Origin: a virus
Virus record (IMG/VR): IMGVR_UViG_3300023210_000131
Location: 1-32,073 of that record
Reading direction: 5' to 3' (one strand)
DNA length: 32,073 bases
Numbering within the stretch: the stretch's first letter is position 1; the number at the start of each line of letters is the position of its first letter. Positions 7,356-14,580 of the stretch are shown here, piece after piece. The notes under the pieces were generated by a model, which was given only the letters and a program-made list of their open reading frames with translations, was not told the origin of the DNA and ran no database searches. Both the position numbers and the translations under genes were made by a program.

Positions 7356-7386
7356 TTGACTTTATTCAATATTTTTAATATCTTTA
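7356..7386 (+). promoter_or_regulatory. Bacteroidota-type promoter for the accessory cluster
   Basis: TTG at 7356-7358, a 20-nt spacer, then TATCTTTA at 7379-7386. This fits the Bacteroidota -33/-7 pattern (TTG and TAnnTTTG), with A instead of the last G. The first gene starts 28 nt downstream at 7415. The same arrangement recurs at 30590-30620. Confidence 0.6.
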
Positions 7387-7414
7387 AGTATTATTAATTT
7401 TAAATTTTTTAGAT

Positions 7415-7567
7415 ATGTATAGTTTAGATTGTAGTTATTTTGAGAAAGAGTTCGAAACGATTAGAGAATTAGTTGATTATTGTGGTGGTTCTATGGACCC
7501 AAACTATGAAGTTACCAAAAATGGTATTGGCGTAGGAGAGGACTTGATTGATTTTATTGTTTATTAA
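7415..7567 (+). CDS. small hypothetical protein (50 aa)
   Basis: An ATG ORF of 50 codons beginning MYSLDCSYFEKEFETIRELV and ending DLIDFIVY. It is acidic, with two Cys residues, and not recognised. It is the first ORF after a promoter-like site and an AT-rich leader, and the next gene starts 12 bases after its stop, so it is likely expressed. It is probably one of a set of small early proteins acting on the host, but nothing in the sequence shows this directly. Confidence 0.55.
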   Translation: MYSLDCSYFEKEFETIRELVDYCGGSMDPNYEVTKNGIGVGEDLIDFIVY

Positions 7568-7579
7568 TTTTTTAAAAAT

Positions 7580-7855
7580 ATGGGTATGTTCGAGATTATA
7601 GGTTATGACCTAGAGATTTATTTCCGTGGTAAGTATTATGGTAGCATCAGAATGGAAACTCCCGACCGAGAGGTTATGGGTTATTCTGGTAGGCGAGAAT
7701 TTGTACTAGCAGAAGATTGGCAGTACAAGAAAAAAAAGTTGAAAGCAGGTACTGTTGTTATGACAGAGTGCATTCCTCTTTGTGGTAAGTTGCTTGGTAG
7801 TTTTAAAGACAAGATTCACGTTTTAGAGAATAGCCAAGTTTATTATAATTATTAA
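7580..7855 (+). CDS. hypothetical protein (91 aa)
   Basis: An unrecognised 91-residue protein, Tyr- and Lys-rich, with a basic KKKKLK stretch near residue 52 and predicted beta strands (FEIIGYDLEIYFRGKYYGSI). There is no signal peptide, membrane span or known motif. Its start follows an A-rich TTTTTAAAAATATG leader. It sits in the accessory cluster between terminase and tail genes. Confidence 0.65.
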   Translation: MGMFEIIGYDLEIYFRGKYYGSIRMETPDREVMGYSGRREFVLAEDWQYKKKKLKAGTVVMTECIPLCGKLLGSFKDKIHVLENSQVYYNY

Positions 7856-7876
7856 TTTTAAAAGACAGATTTTATG
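7854..7876 (+). promoter_or_regulatory. conserved AAAAGAC leader motif
   Basis: AATTTTAAAAGACAGATTTT directly upstream of an ATG. Close copies precede the starts at 8372, 26771, 27748, 30650 and 31132. It is probably a translation-enhancing A-rich leader in a host that makes little use of Shine-Dalgarno pairing. No clear promoter is seen just upstream of this copy. Confidence 0.5.
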
Positions 7877-8116
7877 AAAACAATGTACAAAGTAGTAACA
7901 GTAGACGAAACAGGTATGAACGTTACGCAAGAAGACCAATTTAAGACATCAGCAGAAGCACAGCAAGAAGCAACTGAATGTATCGAAAGGTGGGGAGAAT
8001 TTGGTCAAGATTTTTGGGTAGAACCATACGAACCTACACCATACAAAGAACCGAGAACGTATGCTTACCCAAACGCAGTAGATGGGTGGGAAGATATTTA
8101 CCCAACAAGAGATTAA
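7874..8116 (+). CDS. hypothetical protein (80 aa)
   Basis: An acidic 80-residue protein, not recognised. It begins MKTMYKVVTVDETGMNV, which looks like two strands, then a helix (TSAEAQQEATECIERWG) and a Pro/Tyr-rich tail. The compact strand-strand-helix pattern is common among phage early proteins, but no function can be given. It starts behind an AAAAGAC leader and is followed one base later by the Cys-rich gene at 8118. Confidence 0.65.
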   Translation: MKTMYKVVTVDETGMNVTQEDQFKTSAEAQQEATECIERWGEFGQDFWVEPYEPTPYKEPRTYAYPNAVDGWEDIYPTRD

Positions 8117-8117
8117 T

Positions 8118-8231
8118 ATGGAAAGTAATTGTTGTGGTGCGTTTCCTTTATGGGAAACTGATATTTGTTCTGATTGTGGAGAACACGCAGAATTTAATGA
8201 TACAGATAAATGTTTAACCGAGTTAATTTAA
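8118..8231 (+). CDS. small zinc-ribbon-like protein (37 aa)
   Basis: A 37-residue ORF with N-terminal CC (residues 5-6) and a C-x2-C pair (ICSDCGEH), the spacing of a mini zinc ribbon. The pattern CCGAFP...CSDCGEHAEF resembles small proteins seen in many Bacteroidota phages (from memory). Its ATG is one base after the preceding stop, suggesting coupling. It could bind nucleic acid or a host protein. Confidence 0.55.
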   Translation: MESNCCGAFPLWETDICSDCGEHAEFNDTDKCLTELI

Positions 8232-8242
8232 AAAAGAAGATT

Positions 8243-8353
8243 ATGACAAGCAAAGAGCAAGAGTATTACGATAGATGTGATTACGTTCAAGAAAGACTTG
8301 AAAGAGGAGAAATAGACGAAGAAAATGCCGCCGAGTTAAGAGCAGGCGCTTAA
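8243..8353 (+). CDS. small hypothetical protein (36 aa)
   Basis: A 36-residue, highly charged, helical ORF: MTSKEQEYYDRCDYVQERL, then EENAAELRAGA. It starts behind a TTTAAAAAAGAAGATT leader 11 bases after the previous stop. Supported only by its position in a tightly packed series and its clean leader. Unknown function. Confidence 0.45.
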   Translation: MTSKEQEYYDRCDYVQERLERGEIDEENAAELRAGA

Positions 8354-8374
8354 AAATTAAAAGACAAATTTATG
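8354..8374 (+). promoter_or_regulatory. conserved AAAAGAC leader motif
   Basis: AATTAAAAGACAAATTTATG ends in the start codon of the 8372 gene. It is one of six close copies of this leader in the genome and a likely translation-initiation region. Confidence 0.5.
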
Positions 8375-8740
8375 AAGACAATTAGAAGACAAATTTTAGA
8401 GTTTATCAGTTATGAGTTAGAACTTGATATTGATAAAGATGAAGTACGAGAGTTTGAACGAAGTCTAAATTCAGATAATGATTTTTGGATTGAGATTGAC
8501 GGACAAGAATTTAGAGTAATCAACGACCAAGTCATTTGGGATATTTATGTTGATGAGATTAAAAACATAACAGAAGAATGTTATGATGTTAAAGCACCAA
8601 GTTGGTTAGCTATTGATTGGGAGACTACGGCAGAGAATTGTTTTGTAGATGGATATGGGCATACGTTTAGTTATTATGACGGAAGCGAATTAGAATGTCA
8701 ATTTGATGAAGAAAATTATTTTATTTTTAGAACTAACTAA
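8372..8740 (+). CDS. acidic hypothetical protein (122 aa)
   Basis: A very acidic 122-residue protein with many Asp, Glu and Trp residues (IDWETTAENCFVDGYGHTF). Strong negative charge is a feature of DNA-mimic anti-restriction proteins, but no specific family is recognised and the resemblance is only compositional. It is the largest gene of the accessory cluster and is preceded by the conserved leader. Confidence 0.65.
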   Translation: MKTIRRQILEFISYELELDIDKDEVREFERSLNSDNDFWIEIDGQEFRVINDQVIWDIYVDEIKNITEECYDVKAPSWLAIDWETTAENCFVDGYGHTFSYYDGSELECQFDEENYFIFRTN

Positions 8741-8742
8741 TT

Positions 8743-8904
8743 ATGGCAGATATAACAATGTGTAATGGGGCTAAATGCCCCTTTAAAAACAAATGTTACA
8801 GATACACCGCACCAATAAGTTACAGACAATCTATGTTTGTAGAAACCCCCTTTAAAGACGGATTATGCGATTACTATTGGGAAACACCAACAAATAAGTT
8901 ATGA
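8743..8904 (+). CDS. Cys-rich small protein (53 aa)
   Basis: A 53-residue ORF with four Cys residues in the pattern C7-x4-C12-x5-C18 and C42 (MCNGAKCPFKNKCYRY, then GLCDYYW). The spacing suggests a metal or iron-sulfur site. Similar small proteins occur in Bacteroidota phages (recalled, not searched). A GC hairpin, GGGGC-TAAAT-GCCCC at 8767-8781, falls within it. The stop overlaps the next ATG by 4 bases. Confidence 0.6.
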   Translation: MADITMCNGAKCPFKNKCYRYTAPISYRQSMFVETPFKDGLCDYYWETPTNKL

Positions 8905-9050
8905 GAACACAAGCAGATACATTGAGAAGCGAAATAAAGCATTTAGAGGTGCTTTTAACAAATGCTACAAAGAATAATGATATAGCATCAGAGAGAGAGA
9001 TATATCATCGTTTAGACATAGCGAAATCAACCTTAATAAATATAATGTAA
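8901..9050 (+). CDS. small helical protein (49 aa)
   Basis: A 49-residue ORF, predicted as two helices (TLRSEIKHLEVLLTNATK and EREIYHRLDIAKSTLINIM). ATGA overlap with the upstream stop and TAATG overlap with the downstream start argue strongly that it is translated. Function unknown. Confidence 0.6.
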   Translation: MRTQADTLRSEIKHLEVLLTNATKNNDIASEREIYHRLDIAKSTLINIM

Positions 9051-9178
9051 TGAGACATAAGATACTACAAAGCGGTTTACACGCAATAATTGTAAATGGG
9101 AGAGTGAATATTTACACAGAAGAAGAATACCAACATTTGAGTTGGTGGTCTAGAGTTAAACTAAAATACAATTTTTAA
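9050..9178 (+). CDS. small hypothetical protein (42 aa)
   Basis: A 42-residue basic ORF beginning MRHKILQSGLHAIIVNGRV and ending WWSRVKLKYNF. It overlaps the preceding stop by one base. The short strand-turn-strand followed by a Trp-rich basic tail has no known match. It is followed by an A-rich leader and the gene at 9183. Confidence 0.5.
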   Translation: MRHKILQSGLHAIIVNGRVNIYTEEEYQHLSWWSRVKLKYNF

Positions 9179-9182
9179 AAAT

Positions 9183-9404
9183 ATGGATAAGAATATTTAC
9201 ATAGATAGAACAGTTTCTCTTTGGGGAGGACAAAACGGAGAAATAAATATGGAACTCGAAGACGGTACCGTATTAACTTTTAATGCTTATAATCTTATGC
9301 GAGATATACCTAGTATCACACGAATGGTATTTGATGAAGTAATGTGCGAAAAGTTAAATGTACAGAAAGATTTCAAAGAGTTAGCAAAATTTATAGTCAA
9401 GTAA
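9183..9404 (+). CDS. hypothetical protein (73 aa)
   Basis: An unrecognised 73-residue protein beginning MDKNIYIDRTVSLWGGQNG, with an acidic middle and a C-terminal helix ending FKELAKFIVK. It is the last gene of the accessory cluster. Its leader is TTTTTAAAAATATG, the same as that of the 7580 gene. Confidence 0.6.
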   Translation: MDKNIYIDRTVSLWGGQNGEINMELEDGTVLTFNAYNLMRDIPSITRMVFDEVMCEKLNVQKDFKELAKFIVK

Positions 9405-9425
9405 TTTAAAAATTTTTAACATTAA

Positions 9426-9442
9426 TCGTTATACCTATATGA
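9426..9442 (+). promoter_or_regulatory. 17-bp element shared with the 19688 gene start
   Basis: TCGTTATACCTATATGA spans the start codon of the tail chaperone gene and is repeated without change at 19675-19691, over the start of another structural gene. The rest of the two upstream regions differ. It is a candidate late-gene control or translation element; its function is inferred. Confidence 0.5.
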
Positions 9443-10092
9443 AAGTAGATGTTTACATACCTCACAGTTTAAGCGAAATAACTTTAAAAGAGTACAAAGC
9501 TTATAATAAGTTAATAGAATCAAACAAAGATGATGCTAACGCAGAACGTTTTGTTAATTTAAAAATGCTAGAAATTTTTTGTGGTGTTAGTTATGAAAAT
9601 GCTAAAAAAATGCCTTTAACAAAATTCAATGCAATCATACAACACCTTTATGCTTTACTTTCTTCAACACCAAGTTTAGTTCAAAGTTTTAAAATGGGAG
9701 ATTCAGAGTTCGGTTTTATTCCGAACCTTGAAGAAATGACGTTTGGAGAGTATATTGATTTAGATACCTATCTAACTGATATGTCAAATATAGAAAAAGC
9801 AATGGCAGTTTTATACAGACCTATCAAACAGAAAATAAAAAATAAATATGAATTAGTAGAATACGAAGCAGACGAATTATCAGAAGCAATGTTGGAAATG
9901 CCACTTGATGCTGTAATAGGTTCAATAGTTTTTTTTTGGAATTTAGGGATAGACTTATCGAAAGGTATGATGAACTATTTACAAATAGCGGAAGCACAAC
10001 AGATTCAGTATCTGGATTCGCAAATAAGTGGGGGTGGACTTCATCAGTCTATAAACTCGCTCAAAGCGATATTACAAGATTTGAAACTATAA
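9439..10092 (+). CDS. tail assembly chaperone, G-type
   Basis: A 217-residue protein that looks like the short (G) form of the tail assembly chaperone pair. It is helical, has a hydrophobic segment AVIGSIVFFWNLGIDL (about 154-169) and ends LHQSINSLKAILQDLKL. A second open frame in -1 register (9909-10187) overlaps its 3' end and carries a conserved-looking T-type segment. That is the classic arrangement for making a G-T fusion by ribosomal frameshifting. Chaperone pairs of this kind bind the tape measure protein during tail assembly. The gene is well upstream of the tape measure gene (14556), with tail proteins in between. Confidence 0.6.
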   Translation: MKVDVYIPHSLSEITLKEYKAYNKLIESNKDDANAERFVNLKMLEIFCGVSYENAKKMPLTKFNAIIQHLYALLSSTPSLVQSFKMGDSEFGFIPNLEEMTFGEYIDLDTYLTDMSNIEKAMAVLYRPIKQKIKNKYELVEYEADELSEAMLEMPLDAVIGSIVFFWNLGIDLSKGMMNYLQIAEAQQIQYLDSQISGGGLHQSINSLKAILQDLKL

Positions 10093-10187
10093 CAAAATTA
10101 AATGTAAATTTTTGTCTAACAATGTTAGCATTTGAAAAAGAAAAAACAGAATTAGAATCACAACAAATAAAAAGTAAATTTAAGTAA
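9909..10187 (+). CDS. T-type extension of the tail assembly chaperone (-1 frame)
   Basis: This frame is open from 9909 to the stop at 10187 and lacks a convincing start; only a TTG at 9936 is available. Its C-terminal part reads NKWGWTSSVYKLAQSDITRF and EKEKTELESQQIKS, which resembles T-domains of frameshifted tail chaperones. It is best explained as the downstream half of a fusion made by -1 frameshifting from the gene at 9439. The full fusion would span 9439-10187. The stop overlaps the next start by one base. Confidence 0.55.
   Translation, partial: CCNRFNSFFLEFRDRLIERYDELFTNSGSTTDSVSGFANKWGWTSSVYKLAQSDITRFETITKLNVNFCLTMLAFEKEKTELESQQIKSKFK
9929..9937 (+). other. candidate -1 ribosomal slippery site (T9)
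   Basis: A run of nine T bases read in zero frame as GTT TTT TTT TGG, which contains the canonical slippery heptamer T TTT TTT (9930-9936). A -1 slip here moves ribosomes into the frame ending at 10187. A second, less canonical candidate is the G run at 10030-10034, just where the KWGW segment of the T frame begins. Confidence 0.45.
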
Positions 10188-10690
10188 TGGCAAATCAAGA
10201 TTTTATAGGAGCTCAATCATACTTGTATGTGATTAAAAAAATAAAAGACAATCTTTTAGAAGAAAAGGTAGATGGTTATAGAAGAATAAATACTGTTACA
10301 ACAGGAGATATATCAGAGGTTGATTTATCTAAACAAACTATATTTCCGTTAAGTCATATAATGATTAACAATGTATCGTTTGGAGACCATATACAAACGT
10401 TTAATGTTAGTATAATGCTAATGGATATCCTATTCGAAGATAATGCAACAGAGATACCTCTAATCTTTAATGACGATAATGAATTGTTCTTATTAAATAA
10501 AATGTTGTGGACTGGTAATAAAATGATTAAAGACTTTAATGTAGGAGATTTAAACAACGGAGATATTTATGTTGATATAAATTCTGTTAATGCTGAACCT
10601 TTTAAAGATAGGTTTGAAAATTTATTAGTTGGTTGGGTATTTACTTTTAATGTTCAAGTAAGAAATAATATTAACATATGTCAAAACTAG
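10187..10690 (+). CDS. putative tail protein
   Basis: A 167-residue, mostly beta-type protein. NTVTTGDISEVDLSKQTIFP and SHIMINNVSFG look like virion proteins of Bacteroidota phages found near the tail genes, though I cannot assign a precise role. A tail terminator or tail completion function fits the position between the chaperones and the HK97 gp10-like gene. The start overlaps the T frame stop by one base; the end overlaps the next gene by 13 bases. Confidence 0.55.
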   Translation: MANQDFIGAQSYLYVIKKIKDNLLEEKVDGYRRINTVTTGDISEVDLSKQTIFPLSHIMINNVSFGDHIQTFNVSIMLMDILFEDNATEIPLIFNDDNELFLLNKMLWTGNKMIKDFNVGDLNNGDIYVDINSVNAEPFKDRFENLLVGWVFTFNVQVRNNINICQN

Positions 10691-11238
10691 ACTTTAAAGA
10701 ATTAAATGCAATTGCTAATATTTTTGGTAGGTATGTAATAGACCAATCAAAACAAAATTTAGTGAATGCAAAAAAAGGTGGAGGTAATTTAGAGAAAGGT
10801 TTAAGTTATAAAGTTTCTGATATTGCAGAGGGTATCAAAGTTACTTTTGAAATGCCACAATACGGAGAGTTTGTAGATAGAGGAGTAGATGGAAAGAAAG
10901 TAAAATACGGAGCAAAAGCATACGACGGAAGGTCTTTGGCTTATACAAATAAAATGCCACCACCAAGTAAATTAGATAAATGGATTGTAAAGAGAGGTGG
11001 TAAAGGAGTAAGTTTAGCGCCGAGAGATAGCAAAGGTAGATTTACAAAAAGAAAAATTGACTCAATAGGTTTTCAAAAATCAATACAATTCTTAATAGCA
11101 AGAAGTATATTTTTTAAAGGAATAAGACCAAGTATGTTTTTTACTACACCTTATAGAGTAGCAATGTCAAAATATACAGAACAATTTAGTGTAGCATTTT
11201 TTACAGATGTTAAAACATATTTAAACTTAAAGAAATAA
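10678..11238 (+). CDS. HK97 gp10-like tail completion protein
   Basis: A 186-residue protein. EMPQYGEFVDRGVDGKKV (about 58-75) is the typical central motif of HK97 gp10-like neck or tail completion proteins, which join tail to head. A basic RFTKRKIDSIGFQKSI segment follows. It is slightly longer than usual. Overlap by one base with the following tail gene supports a structural operon. Confidence 0.6.
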   Translation: MSKLDFKELNAIANIFGRYVIDQSKQNLVNAKKGGGNLEKGLSYKVSDIAEGIKVTFEMPQYGEFVDRGVDGKKVKYGAKAYDGRSLAYTNKMPPPSKLDKWIVKRGGKGVSLAPRDSKGRFTKRKIDSIGFQKSIQFLIARSIFFKGIRPSMFFTTPYRVAMSKYTEQFSVAFFTDVKTYLNLKK

Positions 11239-12371
11239 TGAGTACAATAATTAACGCAAGGAGTCCATACTACATAAAGATAGAGCCAACAAATCAGAGC
11301 AACACATTAGAATATGCTCAAATGGAGTTATACATCTATACAGGAGAGTTTCAGACAACCCCAACAGAGTTAAGATATACATTAACCAAAACACCAATAG
11401 GGACAAATAATTTTGTAGTATTTGAGATTGGCGAATTAATAAAGGATTTTATTGAGTTGGAGTTTGATGACGATTACAATAGTTATGCAGTTTGGGTTCG
11501 ACCTGTTTTTGAATATAAGACAACCCAAGCAGGAGTAATTAACCCTACACCTATTGATTACGTAGGTTTAGACGGCTACGGATATTTTGAGGAGGGTGTT
11601 AATCCAAGTTTATCACAGGACTTGTTAATGTCAAATAGAACATTATATGTGTTAAATGGAAATGATTTGCACGTACCAATTTATGCACAAACAAATACAT
11701 CGGTTGATTTTTATTGTGGAGACGAGTTAGTAAATACTGAAAATCTTACAACACCAACCAATACAGATAATATGATAATTTATGCTCAACTTGAAGATAT
11801 TGAGGATTACCAAAGTAGGGTTGAAACGGCAGGAGGGACTTTTGTTGGAAGTAGTTGTTTAACATCTTTTATGGAGGAGTTGGAGAGTTGTGTTACCAAA
11901 GTGGTAATTAATACACCAACAACTAGCAAGACAGTGAACGTTTATTATTTAGACGAGTGTAGGTATGTACCATACAGGGTTACTTTTGTTAATAAATTTG
12001 GTGCATTTCAAGACATCTGGTTTTTCAAAAAGTCAGTAGAAAACACGAGGGTAAAAGGAGAGGAGTATAAGGCGAGTATATTTAGCCAAGCAGATTTATC
12101 ATACAAGACATATCAACATCAACAACAATCGTTTTTAGTTAATGGTAAAGATACTATTACAATGAATACAGGTTTTGTTAATGACGATTACAATGAAGTG
12201 ATTAAGCAACTAATGTTAAGCGAACAAATATCGTATTTAGATAATGGACAGACAATACCTATTAATATTAAAACAAAAAATGTCAAATACAAGACAAGTA
12301 GAAATGACAAGTTAGCAAATTATACAATAGAGTTTGAAAGGTCGTTTGACATAATAAACAATATAAGATAG
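11238..12371 (+). CDS. tail-associated structural protein
   Basis: A 377-residue beta-rich protein. NARSPYYIKIEP at the N terminus and RVTFVNKFGAFQDIWFFKKS (about 249-268) resemble a protein conserved in flavobacterial phages beside the tail-tip gene (from memory). A distal tail or tail-tip role is likely because the next gene looks like a hub or tip protein. There are no enzymatic motifs. Four Cys residues in the middle could form a metal site. Confidence 0.55.
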   Translation: MSTIINARSPYYIKIEPTNQSNTLEYAQMELYIYTGEFQTTPTELRYTLTKTPIGTNNFVVFEIGELIKDFIELEFDDDYNSYAVWVRPVFEYKTTQAGVINPTPIDYVGLDGYGYFEEGVNPSLSQDLLMSNRTLYVLNGNDLHVPIYAQTNTSVDFYCGDELVNTENLTTPTNTDNMIIYAQLEDIEDYQSRVETAGGTFVGSSCLTSFMEELESCVTKVVINTPTTSKTVNVYYLDECRYVPYRVTFVNKFGAFQDIWFFKKSVENTRVKGEEYKASIFSQADLSYKTYQHQQQSFLVNGKDTITMNTGFVNDDYNEVIKQLMLSEQISYLDNGQTIPINIKTKNVKYKTSRNDKLANYTIEFERSFDIINNIR

Positions 12372-14428
12372 TGCAGAGTATTCAATTATACATAGGAGAA
12401 CAGAGGTTAGATTTTTTTAAGGACGAAAGCGTTTCTATTACACAAACTATACAAGATGTCAAAGACATTAAAAAGGTGTTTACTGAATTTACCAAAACAT
12501 TTACAATCCCTGCTTCAAAAAAAAATAACAAAGTATTTAAACATTATTATAATTTCGATATTGACGGAGGTTTTGATGCAAGGATAAAAGTTGATGCTAC
12601 GTTAGAATTAAATAACTTACCTTTTAAAAATGGAAAGGTAAAATTGGAGGGAGTAGATTTAAGAAACAGAAGACCATACGCATACAGAATTACGTTCTAT
12701 GGAAATACTGTTAACCTCAAAGATTTGATAGGAGAGGATAAGTTAGGAGAATTGCCTTTGTCTAATTACAATGAGGAATATAGTGCAGGAAATGTTAGAA
12801 CTTTATTAAAACAAAACCCTGCTAATGCAGATGTAATTGTACCATTAATTACGCATACGCAACCGTTGTATTACGATGGTGGAGATAATGACCACGACAC
12901 AGGAAATTTGTACTACAATAGTGGTAACAAACACGGAGTAAAGTGGACTGACTTGAAAATGGCATTAAGGGTACATAGAATAGTCCAAGCAATCGAACAG
13001 AAATACGGAATTACATTCAGTACTGATTTCTTTAATGATACAAACGAAAGGTATTATAACTTGTTTATGTGGTTGCATAGAAAAAAGGGAGTAGTAGCCA
13101 ATCCCGAACAAGTTATTTGGGTAGAAACACCGATAACACCTGACGGAGATAGTCAAGGTTTATATACTTTGGGAGATGAAGCAGGAACATTTGGCTTTTA
13201 TCCTGATGACTACTATTATTCTTCTGTTAGATATTATTGGGCTAGAAACAACACAGACCCAATTCAGATAGTTGTGTATAAAAATGGTGTGCAACACTAT
13301 CAGTCTGTAACATTGACTAATGCAACTGGTTTTTATAGTTTAACAAATCAAGATTTATCAGCAGAATATAGCATAGCGATTAGACACAGAACAATGACAA
13401 CGCTATCAATTTCCGAAATACGACTTACTGCAAATGAGTCACTTGTGCCACCTTTTACAGAGACGATAACTTTTGCGCCATTGACTTTGCTAGATGTAAA
13501 AGAATTTAGCATACCTCAACAGATACCAGAGCAAAAAACTATTGATTTTTTAACAGGTTTGTTTAAGATGTTTAACTTGACTACATACGTTTTAGATGAC
13601 GGAACAGTATATGTTGATACGTTAGATAATTTTTACACTAACCAAAGGTCAATAACAGATGCATACGATATTAGTCAATATGTTGATGTAAGTAAGAGTC
13701 AAGTTGATGCAGCATTGCCGTATAGACGTATCAATTTCAAATACAAAGACACAGATACATTTTTCGCAGCGTTTCACGAAATGCAATTTGGTAAAGAATG
13801 GGGAGAAGAAAGCTATACACAAAAAGTTGATAATAGGTATGTAGACGGAGAGAGATATAACGTAGAAGCACCATTTGGACATATGAAGTATGAACGAATT
13901 TATGACATTAACGATGAAAGTCAAACTACAATACAATGGGGTTGGAGTGTAGATGATAACCAAGAAGCGTATTTAGGACAACCACTTTTATTTTATCCTG
14001 TTTATAGACAGATAGAAGACGGAACGACAAGCGAACAAATATCAATAATTGTTGAATTCAATTCAGACGGAACAATGAAGCAAAATCAAGATGTAAGTGG
14101 TCGTATAAATATGCCGTCAAATAGTGTGTCGTTCGACCCTGCAGTATCAAAAGCGAACATAAATTTTTATCACGAGAATAATGAATTTACAGGGGGTACG
14201 GCATTTGACGAAACTTTATTTAAGACGTATTATGAAACGTATATTGTAAACGTGTTTAATCCTAAAAGACGAATAACAAGAGTCACTGCATATCTACCAT
14301 TAAAAATCTTGTTAAATTTCACATTAGCAGATAGGTTTGATATAAATGGCAGGAGGTATTTAATAAATAAAATTACCACAAATTTAAAGACAGGGGAAAG
14401 TAAAATTGAACTATTAAACGAGGTATGA
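12371..14428 (+). CDS. tail-tip/hub-like structural protein
   Basis: A 685-residue protein starting at GTG, which overlaps the upstream TAG by one base. The N-terminal segment (QSIQLYIGEQRLDFFKDESV and FTEFTKTFTIPASKKNNKVF) is a pattern I recall from large tail proteins of Bacteroidota phages. The C terminus (RRYLINKITTNLKTGESKIE) resembles the end of tail hub proteins. It probably forms part of the tail tip near the tape measure. No hydrolase motif was found. Confidence 0.6.
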   Translation: MQSIQLYIGEQRLDFFKDESVSITQTIQDVKDIKKVFTEFTKTFTIPASKKNNKVFKHYYNFDIDGGFDARIKVDATLELNNLPFKNGKVKLEGVDLRNRRPYAYRITFYGNTVNLKDLIGEDKLGELPLSNYNEEYSAGNVRTLLKQNPANADVIVPLITHTQPLYYDGGDNDHDTGNLYYNSGNKHGVKWTDLKMALRVHRIVQAIEQKYGITFSTDFFNDTNERYYNLFMWLHRKKGVVANPEQVIWVETPITPDGDSQGLYTLGDEAGTFGFYPDDYYYSSVRYYWARNNTDPIQIVVYKNGVQHYQSVTLTNATGFYSLTNQDLSAEYSIAIRHRTMTTLSISEIRLTANESLVPPFTETITFAPLTLLDVKEFSIPQQIPEQKTIDFLTGLFKMFNLTTYVLDDGTVYVDTLDNFYTNQRSITDAYDISQYVDVSKSQVDAALPYRRINFKYKDTDTFFAAFHEMQFGKEWGEESYTQKVDNRYVDGERYNVEAPFGHMKYERIYDINDESQTTIQWGWSVDDNQEAYLGQPLLFYPVYRQIEDGTTSEQISIIVEFNSDGTMKQNQDVSGRINMPSNSVSFDPAVSKANINFYHENNEFTGGTAFDETLFKTYYETYIVNVFNPKRRITRVTAYLPLKILLNFTLADRFDINGRRYLINKITTNLKTGESKIELLNEV

Positions 14429-14580
14429 TAAAGGAAATAATAAACAATCTGCAATATGTAGAAGCAGATACAGAAAATTTAAAAATAGCAAAAGGAAAAT
14501 ATCAACTTGTTTCTAATTTTAAACAAGCGTATAAAGTCTTAAAAAAAGAATTGAAATGGCAGACCAGAAGCAAGAAATAG
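14425..14580 (+). CDS. small hypothetical protein (51 aa)
   Basis: A 51-residue, strongly basic ORF (MIKEIINNLQYVEADTENLK, then AYKVLKKELKWQTRSKK). ATGA overlap with the hub gene and a 25-base overlap with the tape measure gene favour real translation, perhaps to deliver ribosomes to the tape measure start. Function unknown. Confidence 0.55.
   Translation: MIKEIINNLQYVEADTENLKIAKGKYQLVSNFKQAYKVLKKELKWQTRSKK

Noticed and set aside
7978-8217. Second-frame ORF overlapping the 7874 and 8118 genes
   Set aside because: The 7874 frame has the conserved leader and an adjacent downstream start, whereas this frame has a poor start and unlikely composition.
8767-8781. GGGGC-TAAAT-GCCCC hairpin followed by TTT, terminator-like
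   Set aside because: It lies within a coding region, has only five pairs and three T bases, and the codons for GAKCPF explain it.
9936-10187. Independent gene starting at TTG 9936
   Set aside because: No plausible leader, complete overlap of its start with the G gene, and a slippery heptamer at the same place make frameshifting the better explanation.
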